In this document: in pieces, positions 32,866 to 39,969 of the stretch
How the letters are laid out: every line of letters begins with the position of its first letter
How positions within the stretch are numbered: position 1 is the stretch's first letter
From: Neisseria lisongii
GTDB taxonomy: Bacteria; Pseudomonadota; Gammaproteobacteria; Burkholderiales; Neisseriaceae
Reading direction: 5' to 3'
Assembly (NCBI RefSeq): GCF_028463985.1
Contig: NZ_CP116766.1
Span: 930,001 to 994,000, forward strand
Length of the DNA stretch: 64,000 nt
The notes under the pieces: generated by a model
The model's database searches: none
What the model saw: only the letters and a program-made list of their open reading frames with translations
Told to the model about the DNA's origin: nothing
Translations under genes and position numbers: made by a program

Positions 32866-33831
32866 ATGTCAACAATTAACCGTGTTTCTACATATGCTGA
32901 TGATGTCATCATGCAACCGTTGCCACTACGGGCTGAATGTGCGCAGCGCATTCAGCTTCCTTGTCTAAATAGTAACAACTGCATTGAGGGTAGCAACAAC
33001 TCTTCAAATACTGCCAAAACCTTACCAATCGGCTATGAAAAATTTCTACCTAATGAAATGAAAGCTGATTTCAACCAGTTTTCTACTTCCCACAGAAAAT
33101 CATCGGCTGCTTTAGAAATGAATGTCCGGCAATTTATTGAGGCATTCGGAATTAATCATGTCGGTTTTTTAACGCTGACTTTCGCCGATGATGTCCAAGA
33201 TGTCAAAGAGGCTTCCCGTAGATTTCACAGTTTGCGGACGAATTTTTTAAGCAAACATTTCAAGCATTACGTTTGTGTATACGAACGCATGAAAAGCGGT
33301 CGTATACATTTTCACCTTATCGTCAATACACGTGAAAACATCCGCCGAGGTTTGAATTTCAGACAAATACAGGCCCGCAATTATACCAGTGCCAATAAAG
33401 CACTGCGACAATTATGGGCTTTGCTTCGTGAAAATATGGGCAAGTATGGTTTCGGGCGTTCTGAATTGCTACCGGTTAAGACCAACAGCAAAGGTTTGGC
33501 GAAATACGTCAGCAAATATATTAAAAAACACATTAACAGCCGTCTTCCCGAAGATAAAGGTTACAGGCTGATTCGCACTACGATTGATAAACAGAGTTTA
33601 TGGAAAATTGCCAACAGTAATTTTTCATTTGTCAGTGCTGGTTCCCGACTGTGGCGGGAACAGCTTCAGAAATGGATTATTTGCATTGAACCGTATCTTA
33701 AACAATATGCCAGACAGGAGTTTGCCCGTGAATTAAAGCCGATTACCGAAGAAAACTACAGCCAGATTTTAAGCAGCCTAATTAGCCCCAAATGGGCATT
33801 TTATAACCGGGAAACCATTTTAAATATGTAA
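32866..33831 (+). CDS. rolling-circle replication initiator (HUH endonuclease)
   Basis: The 321-residue product should nick the double-stranded replicative form at the origin to start rolling-circle replication. Motif 2, the metal-binding HUH, is seen as HFHLIVN near residue 147. The catalytic tyrosine motif is KYVSKYIKKH near residue 216, with two tyrosines four apart. A FLTLTFADDV segment near residue 100 corresponds to motif 1. It resembles replication proteins of Neisseria filamentous phages. Codon use is more A+T-rich than the chromosome. The start at 32866 has a weak upstream GGGG site, and the hairpins at 32790-32857 precede it. Confidence 0.85.
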   Translation: MSTINRVSTYADDVIMQPLPLRAECAQRIQLPCLNSNNCIEGSNNSSNTAKTLPIGYEKFLPNEMKADFNQFSTSHRKSSAALEMNVRQFIEAFGINHVGFLTLTFADDVQDVKEASRRFHSLRTNFLSKHFKHYVCVYERMKSGRIHFHLIVNTRENIRRGLNFRQIQARNYTSANKALRQLWALLRENMGKYGFGRSELLPVKTNSKGLAKYVSKYIKKHINSRLPEDKGYRLIRTTIDKQSLWKIANSNFSFVSAGSRLWREQLQKWIICIEPYLKQYARQEFARELKPITEENYSQILSSLISPKWAFYNRETILNM

Positions 33832-33841
33832 GGAATCCATC

Positions 33842-34108
33842 ATGAGCGAACCCCAAAAGAAACAGGGATTTTTTGTTGTTGCTGCATTTGACCGCATGAT
33901 TGTACGGGAACGTAAAAACGAAGACGGCAGCTATACCAAAACCCATTATGTCGGTTTGATTGTACGTACAGAAGAGGGCACACGTCTGTGTCAGGTACGC
34001 ACCAAGCAGCCTGAAAAATACAGCCATTACAAACTGAATGATATTGTCAATATGGAAGTATTTCCACGGGCATTTAAAGACAATATCTATTATTCGGACG
34101 AGACATAA
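33842..34108 (+). CDS. inovirus early protein, possibly ssDNA-binding
   Basis: An 88-residue, soluble, charged protein (MSEPQKKQGFFVVAAFDRMI). It lies directly between the replication initiator and the coat protein gene, where filamentous phages encode the single-strand DNA-binding protein that coats progeny strands. Length and mixed charge fit that role. I do not recognise a diagnostic motif, so the function is inferred from position only. It starts 10 bases after the previous stop with AAGGA upstream. Confidence 0.6.
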   Translation: MSEPQKKQGFFVVAAFDRMIVRERKNEDGSYTKTHYVGLIVRTEEGTRLCQVRTKQPEKYSHYKLNDIVNMEVFPRAFKDNIYYSDET

Positions 34109-34180
34109 TCAGAATTCACGGTTCGGGCTGCGCCGTGATGACCCCAATCAGCAGCCCACATTTTTTTGAAGGAGAAAATT

Positions 34181-34402
34181 ATGAATATCCGAAACTTGAA
34201 ACACAAAGCGAAATACGCTTTGGCAGTTGCTGCTGTCAGCGTTTTATCCGCTCCGGCAATGGCTGATGACTTGCTGACAACCGCCACGACTGAATTAGGC
34301 GGCTTGAAGGCAGGTATTTTGGCTTTTGGCGGTATCGTAATCGGTATTGCTATTGCATTGGCAACCATCCGTGTTGCTAAACGTGGCATTAATCAAGCCT
34401 AA
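34181..34402 (+). CDS. major coat protein (pVIII-like)
   Basis: The 73-residue precursor starts at 34181 with GAAGGAG upstream. A signal peptide of about 28 residues ends SAPAMA, leaving a 45-residue mature protein. This has an acidic/polar N-terminus (DDLLTTATTELGG), a hydrophobic helix (AGILAFGGIVIGIAIALATI) and a basic C-terminus (RVAKRGINQA) that would contact DNA. This is the exact plan of the major coat protein of filamentous phages, inserted in the inner membrane before extrusion. Confidence 0.9.
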   Translation: MNIRNLKHKAKYALAVAAVSVLSAPAMADDLLTTATTELGGLKAGILAFGGIVIGIAIALATIRVAKRGINQA

Positions 34403-34416
34403 GATAGGATATCGTC

Positions 34417-34719
34417 ATGGGTTATCAAGTCGGCCGAATCTGTTATGAAACAAAAGAAGAGGCAACCAACGTCTTGATGACCCAAGTTGTACCGACGATA
34501 GACAAAGACGGGGTATTGCACCACCCCGTCTTTAACGGCACAAACTGGATATTTCATGAACAAGTCATACAGCCGTCCTTCCCAGAGTGTGAATTTGGTG
34601 CGTATGCCCAAGCAGGTAGAGAGATAGGCGGTTATATGGTTATGGCATTTGTTGCTCTGTTGATTGTTGTTATTTCGGTAAAAGCCATATCGTTGATAAG
34701 CGAAAGAGATGAGGAATGA
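34417..34719 (+). CDS. inovirus membrane protein, unknown role
   Basis: A 100-residue protein with a soluble N-terminal 70 residues containing two cysteines (RICYETKE, PECEFGAY) and one C-terminal membrane segment (YMVMAFVALLIVVISVKAIS) followed by a short charged tail. It follows the coat gene by 14 bases, and its stop overlaps the next small gene (ATGA). Probably a minor virion or assembly protein; not assigned to a named family. Confidence 0.7.
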   Translation: MGYQVGRICYETKEEATNVLMTQVVPTIDKDGVLHHPVFNGTNWIFHEQVIQPSFPECEFGAYAQAGREIGGYMVMAFVALLIVVISVKAISLISERDEE

Positions 34720-34805
34720 TACCCGAAGCAGAGTTCTTTGTTGGTATGTTGCCGAATGTATTGATAGCACTGTGCCTGTATGTATTGGCAGCAAAATGGT
34801 CTTAA
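34716..34805 (+). CDS. 29-residue hydrophobic phage protein (pVII/pIX-like)
   Basis: An ATG overlapping the previous stop and preceded by GAGGA opens a 29-codon frame (MIPEAEFFVGMLPNVLIALC then LYVLAAKWS) ending TAA at 34805. It is a short acidic N-terminus plus one membrane helix, the build of the 30-odd-residue tip proteins pVII and pIX of Ff phages. The close overlap and ribosome binding site argue that it is real. Confidence 0.65.
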   Translation: MIPEAEFFVGMLPNVLIALCLYVLAAKWS

Positions 34806-34863
34806 GTATGCCAAGCTGATAGAATTCCTATTTTCAAGAACGTGATAGAAATAGGGGTTTGAA

Positions 34864-35163
34864 ATGGTTATTACTGTTTTTAATATCATTTACATTTTAC
34901 TGATTGGCTTACATCATTTTGGTATGTTGTATTTAGTAACGCCTTTTCGTATCTTTTTAGATATTTTATTTCTTCTTTTGAATGTTGTTTATTTTTTGCA
35001 TAAAAGAATTGTAAAAAAGAGAAATCAACCAAAAGATGGTTTATTTACTGAAACAATACCACCTAACAAACCCTTATCCCCTAATTCAGAAGCCAAAAAA
35101 TTTATGGCAGACTTAAATAAACTTAGAGAACAAAAAGGGGAACCTATAAAGATGAGAAAATGA
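34864..35163 (+). CDS. inovirus membrane protein, unknown role
   Basis: A 99-residue protein. Two hydrophobic segments occupy residues 1-50 (MVITVFNIIYILLIGLHHFG and FRIFLDILFLLLNVVYFL), followed by a basic, polar C-terminal half (KRIVKKRNQPKDG). Its stop overlaps the ATG of the TspB-like gene. Codon use is strongly A+T-rich. No family recognised; position suggests a minor structural or host-interaction protein. Confidence 0.65.
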   Translation: MVITVFNIIYILLIGLHHFGMLYLVTPFRIFLDILFLLLNVVYFLHKRIVKKRNQPKDGLFTETIPPNKPLSPNSEAKKFMADLNKLREQKGEPIKMRK

Positions 35164-36707
35164 GAAATTTATTTTTACTGATTGTACTTATTTTGTTCAG
35201 TCCATTTATTTGGGCTGATGAATTACATGTTTCAAAAAAGGGGAATGTTACCTACGTACGTCAAGCTACATCTCATTGGGATTCAAAGCCTTGGACAAAA
35301 ACGGCAATTTCTGACAATCAGTATAGAAAGTTTCAAACACAGGCTTTAAAAACCCGATATGAATCAGCTCTTTCTAAAAAGACAGTCGAAACAACCGTTA
35401 CAGCTACGGTTTCCCGTTCTGCTGTATTGAGTGGTGGTTTGTCAGTTGTTAAAAAAGGGGCAAGAATAGGATTAAAAGCAGTCCCGTTCGTTGGTGCAGC
35501 TTCTCTTGCTTATGATGCATATACCCTCTATCAAGCGTACAAAGATGTTAAAAATGACATCGAAGCGGCAGGTTATATATATGATGAATCTGCTGATGAA
35601 TTCTATAAAAAAATGGGGGCCCGTAACTGTATTTGGGAACGTTACAGACGACCCAGCGGGTATGAAGACACAGTAGATGTAGACTGCTATCCGGTTTCTC
35701 CTGAAGTTATTGCGGAAATACGCAAAGGTGGTGAAGCTGGGGCAAAAGCAAAAGCCCAAATGGAAGAAGAAATGCGCAGTTTGGCAGAACCTTATATTTC
35801 TAAAAAATTTGCAAAACTAATAGCAAAAGGAGATAAAGGCTATGGCCCTGGCAGACCATACAGTTCATATAAGTTAGACAAATGTGAATGGAGTTTTAAC
35901 GGAGGAAGTTGTTCTGTCAGATATGAAAATGATGTCCGTTGGCCGGTATTATTTACCCTTTATATGAAACCCACCAAAGAAGTCTTAGATTCCTCCAAAT
36001 TCCAAGAAATCGCCACAGCAGCAATCGATAGAAACCCTACCCCGTTTATCGAAGCCCAAAACCGCCCCGGTTATCAGGAAAGTGTTTCCGTTGCCCCTAA
36101 TACTTCCGTAGAAGTGGAGACCGAAGAAAACGGGCAGACACAGCAAGTCGTCATTACTTTCAGCCAAGACTCTCAAGGCCGTACCATATCCACCGTATCA
36201 GTCAATGGGCAAAGTGTCAGTGTAAGCAGCGGTAATCAGAGCGGAACCAGTCAGCCTGTCAATAACCAACCCGTTCACAGTCATCCCAATAGTACCGAAT
36301 CAGAAAGTCGACGAAACAATCAAAGCAATGCGGCCGGAAAAGATGGTACTGATGGCAAAGATGGATTGGACGGAAAAGACGGAGTTGATGGTAAAGACGG
36401 TAAAGATGCTTCATTACTTTGCGAAGCCTTTCCCAATATATCTGCCTGTCAAGAATTGGGCAATGTTGAAGAACGGGATATCGAAATACCCGAACAGCAA
36501 GTCAGGCTGGAACTCAATCCGATAGACAGATTCAATCAATCGGCTGCCTGCCCCAGCCCTAAAACTTTCGAACTGGGTTTACTCGGCAGTTTTGAAGTTT
36601 CCTACGAAGTCCCTTGTCAAGTAGCCACATTACTCAGGCCCATATTGATATTAATCACAATATTAAGTTGCGGTGGATTTGTTTATTCTGCAATTAAGGA
36701 GTTGTAA
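35160..36707 (+). CDS. tspB: TspB-like virion attachment protein (pIII position)
   Basis: The 515 residues begin with a signal peptide (MRNLFLLIVLILFSPFIWA). The N-terminal domain has a hydrophobic stretch VVKKGARIGLKAVPFVGAAS near residue 105 and cysteines. A hinge rich in Ser, Asn and Gln follows, then a short collagen-like run GKDGTDGKDGLDGKDGVDG near 395-420. A C-terminal domain with four cysteines ends in a membrane anchor (LLRPILILITILSCGGFVYS). This matches TspB of meningococcal MDA-type prophages, reported to bind IgG, and occupies the place of the adsorption protein pIII. It overlaps the previous gene and directly abuts the next. Confidence 0.8.
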   Translation: MRNLFLLIVLILFSPFIWADELHVSKKGNVTYVRQATSHWDSKPWTKTAISDNQYRKFQTQALKTRYESALSKKTVETTVTATVSRSAVLSGGLSVVKKGARIGLKAVPFVGAASLAYDAYTLYQAYKDVKNDIEAAGYIYDESADEFYKKMGARNCIWERYRRPSGYEDTVDVDCYPVSPEVIAEIRKGGEAGAKAKAQMEEEMRSLAEPYISKKFAKLIAKGDKGYGPGRPYSSYKLDKCEWSFNGGSCSVRYENDVRWPVLFTLYMKPTKEVLDSSKFQEIATAAIDRNPTPFIEAQNRPGYQESVSVAPNTSVEVETEENGQTQQVVITFSQDSQGRTISTVSVNGQSVSVSSGNQSGTSQPVNNQPVHSHPNSTESESRRNNQSNAAGKDGTDGKDGLDGKDGVDGKDGKDASLLCEAFPNISACQELGNVEERDIEIPEQQVRLELNPIDRFNQSAACPSPKTFELGLLGSFEVSYEVPCQVATLLRPILILITILSCGGFVYSAIKEL

Positions 36708-36986
36708 ATGTGGGCTAAATTATTGACAGGTGTATTAACCACCGTTGCCGGCAAAATCTTTACCGCATTAGGTATGTCGTTTATTTCCTATGTCGGTATC
36801 AATGAAATTCAAGATATGTTGATGAATGCTGTATCCGAGCAGTTGGGCGGACTGTCCCAAGATGCTTTGCAGATTGCCTATATTGCGGGAGTTGGTGTCT
36901 GTTTGAACTGGATATTCGGCACATTTGCTTTTATTACTTCCTTAAAAACCCTATCCAAACTATCTGCTACGATGGTAAAAAAATAG
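36708..36986 (+). CDS. DUF2523-type minor coat protein (pVI-like)
   Basis: A 92-residue protein with three hydrophobic stretches (LLTGVLTTVAGKIFTALGMS, IAYIAGVGVCLNWIFGTFAF and a C-terminal one). It starts at the base after the tspB stop codon. DUF2523 proteins occupy this slot between the attachment protein and Zot/pI in many inoviruses and are taken as the equivalent of pVI. Confidence 0.8.
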   Translation: MWAKLLTGVLTTVAGKIFTALGMSFISYVGINEIQDMLMNAVSEQLGGLSQDALQIAYIAGVGVCLNWIFGTFAFITSLKTLSKLSATMVKK

Positions 36987-36995
36987 AGAGAAACC

Positions 36996-38132
36996 ATGCT
37001 TTATCTGATTACAGGCGTACCCGGTTCGGGTAAAACCCTGAAAATGATTTCAGACCTAATGAACCGTAAAGATTTACAGAACCGGCCGCTTTATTTGGAC
37101 GGCATTCCCGAAGTAAAAGGCGACATCATTCCTAATCAACCTATACCTGAAGGCGAATCTATGCAGACATGGCATAAATGGGCGCCAACAGGTGCTATTC
37201 TTGTCATAGACGAATGCCAGCGGGTATTTCGTCCCAGACCCAGCGGTTCAAAAGTTCCTGATTACGTTGCCGAACTGGAAACCCACCGCCATAAAGGCAT
37301 TGATATTTTTTTGCTGACACAGCATCCTCGTTTGATAGACATCAATGTCAGAAGCCTTATAGGCCATCATTGCCATATCGGCAAAACAAACTTAGGCGTA
37401 CGCCGCATGATTGAATGGGAACGCTTCGGAGACCCACAAAGCAAAACTGATGTTCAAAATGCTGTTAAAAGCGTATACACCTTAGATAAAAATGCCTTCG
37501 GTGTGTATAAATCCGCCGAAGAACACACCAAAATAAAAGTTAAACGGAGTAAAGCCATCTATATTTTGCCTGTAGCCATACTGGTTGTACTGATTGGCTG
37601 CTTTTATGTTTATAAATCATGGAAAACCATAGAAAAACCAACCAACACCGCTAAAAAAATTGAAGCGCAAGCTTCAAGCCCCGAAGCGGTCGGGGCGGTG
37701 GCTGCTCCGGCAGCAAACGACACGAACGCATCGGGGCAATACCCACCCCAAGAAAACAGCCTGCAAGCACCCCAAACCGAAGCATCTAAGCCCTATTTAA
37801 GCAAAGCAGATTACGAACCGAGAATACAGGGGCAACCCCATACCGCCCCAATATACGACAACATGAACAAAGCCGTAAAAACCATGCCCTATCCTGTAGC
37901 CTGTGTTCAAAACGGAAACAAATGTACCTGTTATACCGACCAAGCAACACCCATACAGGGATTCGATAAAAAACAGTGTTTGGACTTCGTCAAAAACGGA
38001 ATTTACAATCCCTATTTGGATATTGCACAACAACTGTCGGAAAACAGTAACCGACAAATACCGGTAACACCTGTCGAACTTGAACCCGAAGTTTATGTAT
38101 TAGGTAGTGAAAATCCTCAATCATCCGAATAA
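36996..38132 (+). CDS. zot: Zot/pI-family phage assembly ATPase
   Basis: pI/Zot proteins are inner membrane ATPases that drive virion extrusion. The 378-residue product has Walker A GVPGSGKT at residues 8-15, Walker B ILVIDECQRVF near residue 67 and the Zot-domain segment THRHKGIDIFLLTQHPRLID near 96-116. A single membrane segment (AIYILPVAILVVLIGCFYVY) lies near 188-207, and the periplasmic tail has four cysteines. It is the last structural gene before the 410-base intergenic region. Confidence 0.92.
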   Translation: MLYLITGVPGSGKTLKMISDLMNRKDLQNRPLYLDGIPEVKGDIIPNQPIPEGESMQTWHKWAPTGAILVIDECQRVFRPRPSGSKVPDYVAELETHRHKGIDIFLLTQHPRLIDINVRSLIGHHCHIGKTNLGVRRMIEWERFGDPQSKTDVQNAVKSVYTLDKNAFGVYKSAEEHTKIKVKRSKAIYILPVAILVVLIGCFYVYKSWKTIEKPTNTAKKIEAQASSPEAVGAVAAPAANDTNASGQYPPQENSLQAPQTEASKPYLSKADYEPRIQGQPHTAPIYDNMNKAVKTMPYPVACVQNGNKCTCYTDQATPIQGFDKKQCLDFVKNGIYNPYLDIAQQLSENSNRQIPVTPVELEPEVYVLGSENPQSSE

Positions 38133-38179
38133 TTCAAAAAACCAATCTTGCCCGTAACATTTACAGCAACCTATGCCAA

Positions 38180-38314
38180 GTCAAGGGGAGGATGTCCAAA
38201 AAGATTTGTAAAGACAGTTTTATCGTCTTTACAAATCTTTTTGGATACCCCTTGACGCTCCAGCCTAAAATACGCTCAAAGCAAGGTTGGGGGAGCGTTT
38301 TATTCCCCCAACCT
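38180..38314. promoter_or_regulatory. phage intergenic hairpins (origin, packaging signal or terminator)
   Basis: Two perfect inverted repeats follow zot. In the first, GTCAAGGGG and a 21-bp arm at 38195-38215 pair with 38225-38245 and CCCCTTGAC (ending 38256) around a 9-nt loop. In the second, AGGTTGGGGGA (38284-38294) pairs with TCCCCCAACCT (38304-38314). A small GGCGA/TCGCC hairpin follows at 38325. Filamentous phages place origins and the packaging hairpin in such a region; the first hairpin could also terminate transcription. Confidence 0.65.
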
Positions 38315-38358
38315 CTGCCACATGGCGAATGTCGCCGAAGGCAAAACCTTTAAAGTTT

Positions 38359-38542
38359 CAAGCCCTGAATATAAACAGGTATATTGAGGGCTTGGTATTT
38401 GACGAAATACCCGGCAAAGCCTGCGACTTCGCCCATTTCCCTTAAGAATCAATCTTGCGGGTTAGAAAGAAGCGCAGGCTTTCGTACATCTCAAGTTTGA
38501 ACACTATCCGGGGCAGACAGCCCGCATCCATAAGGTAAAACA
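38359..38542 (+). ncRNA. candidate bridge RNA of the prophage recombinase
   Basis: The noncoding stretch just before the recombinase folds in the order known for IS621 bridge RNA. A 5' hairpin (CAAGCCCT/AGGGCTTG, 38359-38394) comes first. Next is a target loop closed by AAAGCCTGCG (38416-38425) and CGCAGGCTTT (38473-38482). A donor loop lies before the ATG. Left target guide CCCATTTCCCT (38432-38442) resembles the left flank ACCCTTCCCCT. Right target guide GGGTTAG (38459-38465) is complementary to the right flank CTAACCC. Left donor guide ACACTATC (38501-38508) equals the prophage right end (39580-39587). Right donor guide ATAAG (38530-38534) is complementary to CTTAT at the left end (32779-32783). 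RNA limits are approximate. Confidence 0.75.
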
Positions 38543-39490
38543 ATGTACTACTTAGGAATAGATATTTCGAAACACACCATAGACTGCTGTCTGATTTCAG
38601 ACGGCTGTTATTACGAAAAACAATTCAGCAATACCGAAAAAGGCTTTCAAAACCTAGAACAGTGGCTTGTCGGACACCATGCCACCGAAAACCTCCATTG
38701 TTGCTGCGAAGCCACCGGAATCTATTATGAAAAACTGGCCGAATACCTCTACTGCCGCTACATTATCAGCGTAGAAAACCCAAGAAAAATCAAAGGTTAT
38801 GCACAATCCAAACTCCAACGGACCAAAAACGACAAACAAGATGCCAAACTTATAGCAGAATACTGCCGGACAAACAAACCGAAGCACTGGCAGCCACCAA
38901 CACCTGAACAAAAACAATTACAGGAACTGACCCGCTATTTAACATACCTGAAACAACGGCGTGCAGCAGAACAGACCAAATGCCACCAATCCCCTGACTA
39001 CATCATCAAACATATACAGGAAACACTCATCCATCTGAACCATCAAATCCGCACCGTTAACCAACAGCTTCAAGAATTTTATAAAACCCATCCCGAATAC
39101 GACACCCAACGCAGACAGCTTCAAAGCATCACAGGAATAGGAGAACAGTCCAGCGCAACCCTCCTATCCGCATACAAACGCCATCAATTTACCAACTCAA
39201 AACAATTTACCGCCTATTTCGGTCTTGACCCGAAACAGCACCAATCAGGAAGCAGCATTAAAGGCAAAAGCAGAATATCCAAAATAGGTAGTGCAGCACT
39301 CAGAAAAAACCTGTATATGCCCGCCTTAGTAGCCTACCGCTGCAACGCCTTTCCCCAACTTACAGCCCGTTTGAGAGCCAAAGGAAAGCCGCCCAAACTG
39401 ATAATTACCGCCATTATGCGTAAATTGGCTGTTATCGCATTTACCTTGTTAAAAAACGGCGAAACATTCGATAAAACCCGATACCAATAA
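38543..39490 (+). CDS. IS110-family recombinase of the prophage (PivNM-like)
   Basis: IS110 recombinases combine a RuvC-like DEDD domain with a C-terminal Tnp domain carrying a catalytic serine, and are guided by a bridge RNA. In this 315-residue protein the DEDD residues appear in YLGIDISKHTID (D6), CCEATGIYYE and TKNDKQDAKL. The C-terminal domain shows LQSITGIGEQSSATLL, then HQSGSSIKGKSRISKIGSAA with the serine, and LRKNLYMPAL. Meningococcal Nf prophages carry a homologous Piv gene in the same place, held responsible for their integration. The stop lies 98 bases from the prophage right end. Confidence 0.9.
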   Translation: MYYLGIDISKHTIDCCLISDGCYYEKQFSNTEKGFQNLEQWLVGHHATENLHCCCEATGIYYEKLAEYLYCRYIISVENPRKIKGYAQSKLQRTKNDKQDAKLIAEYCRTNKPKHWQPPTPEQKQLQELTRYLTYLKQRRAAEQTKCHQSPDYIIKHIQETLIHLNHQIRTVNQQLQEFYKTHPEYDTQRRQLQSITGIGEQSSATLLSAYKRHQFTNSKQFTAYFGLDPKQHQSGSSIKGKSRISKIGSAALRKNLYMPALVAYRCNAFPQLTARLRAKGKPPKLIITAIMRKLAVIAFTLLKNGETFDKTRYQ

Positions 39491-39588
39491 ACACAACCGT
39501 CTAAAAACAGCACCCTGAAAAAATCAGGGTGCTGCCTATGCTTTCTATTAAGAAATGTAAAATTTATTGACGTAGCAATACACTATCT

Positions 39589-39678
39589 AACCCCTTCCCG
39601 CCAGCGGGACGGGGAACAAAGTGCAGGTGGCCAACTTAGCTTGCCGATTTGTACAGAAAATTCGGTGTTTTAACTATA
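39589..39678. repeat. family A repeat interrupted by the prophage, right half
   Basis: AACCCCTTCCCGCCAGCGGG through GTGTTTTAACTATA, completing the copy begun at 32729. At 39680 family B sequence begins (GGTTGAGGTTAGCGAGGCAC, then ACCCAATAAAACCTTATG), running to 39764 where the IS110 element interrupts it. Confidence 0.88.
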
Positions 39679-39800
39679 GGTTGAGGTTAGCGAGGCACGA
39701 GCGTAACCCAATAAAACCTTATGTTTCAAGGTATTTCCAATCGTGTTGGGTCTCGACCCAACCTTGTATAAGAAACACCAACCACAAGATAAAATAAAAA

Positions 39801-39961
39801 GCCCCCGACAGAAGCAGCTATCAGGGGCGGGATTGAAAACAGAGTTGTACGCCAACCTTGGGCTTCAAAGCCCGCGACGTAGATAAAAGCCTGTTTTCAA
39901 TGTCCAAACACCCCGAATAGTATCATAGACATGCTGTGCATAGTCTGCATTCACAAGGTTA
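39801..39961 (+). ncRNA. bridge RNA of IS110 copy 2
   Basis: A 5' hairpin GCCCCCGA/TCAGGGGC (39801-39828) is followed by a target loop closed by ATTGAAAACAG (39832-39842) and CTGTTTTCAAT (39891-39901). Inside are the left target guide GCCAACCT (39851-39858), hairpin GGGCTT/AAGCCC and right guide CGTAG (39878-39882). The donor loop has ATAGTATC (39917-39924), hairpin AGACATGC/GCATAGTCT and CACAAGG (39952-39958). The segments CCTTGGG, GTAGAT, AGTATCAT and ACAAGG follow the published IS621 RNA as I remember it. Guides match both insertion flanks and both element ends. Confidence 0.85.
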
Positions 39962-39969
39962 GGAGCATG

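Larger units (their letters stand above)
32781..39588 (+). mobile_element. filamentous (inovirus) prophage, Nf/MDA-like, with IS110-type recombinase and bridge RNA
   Basis: A 6.8-kb prophage with the modular order replication, structure, assembly, intergenic region, recombinase. It interrupts a family A repeat after CCCTTCCCCT (32771-32780) and before AACCCCTTCCCG (from 39589), leaving a shared CT dinucleotide at 32779-32780 and 39587-39588. All genes run rightwards. Gene content resembles the meningococcal Nf/MDA phages, which carry TspB, Zot and a PivNM recombinase. The phage seems intact. Structural genes have the small sizes usual for inoviruses. The matching of its ends to the RNA at 38359-38542 is described in the findings. 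Confidence 0.92.
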
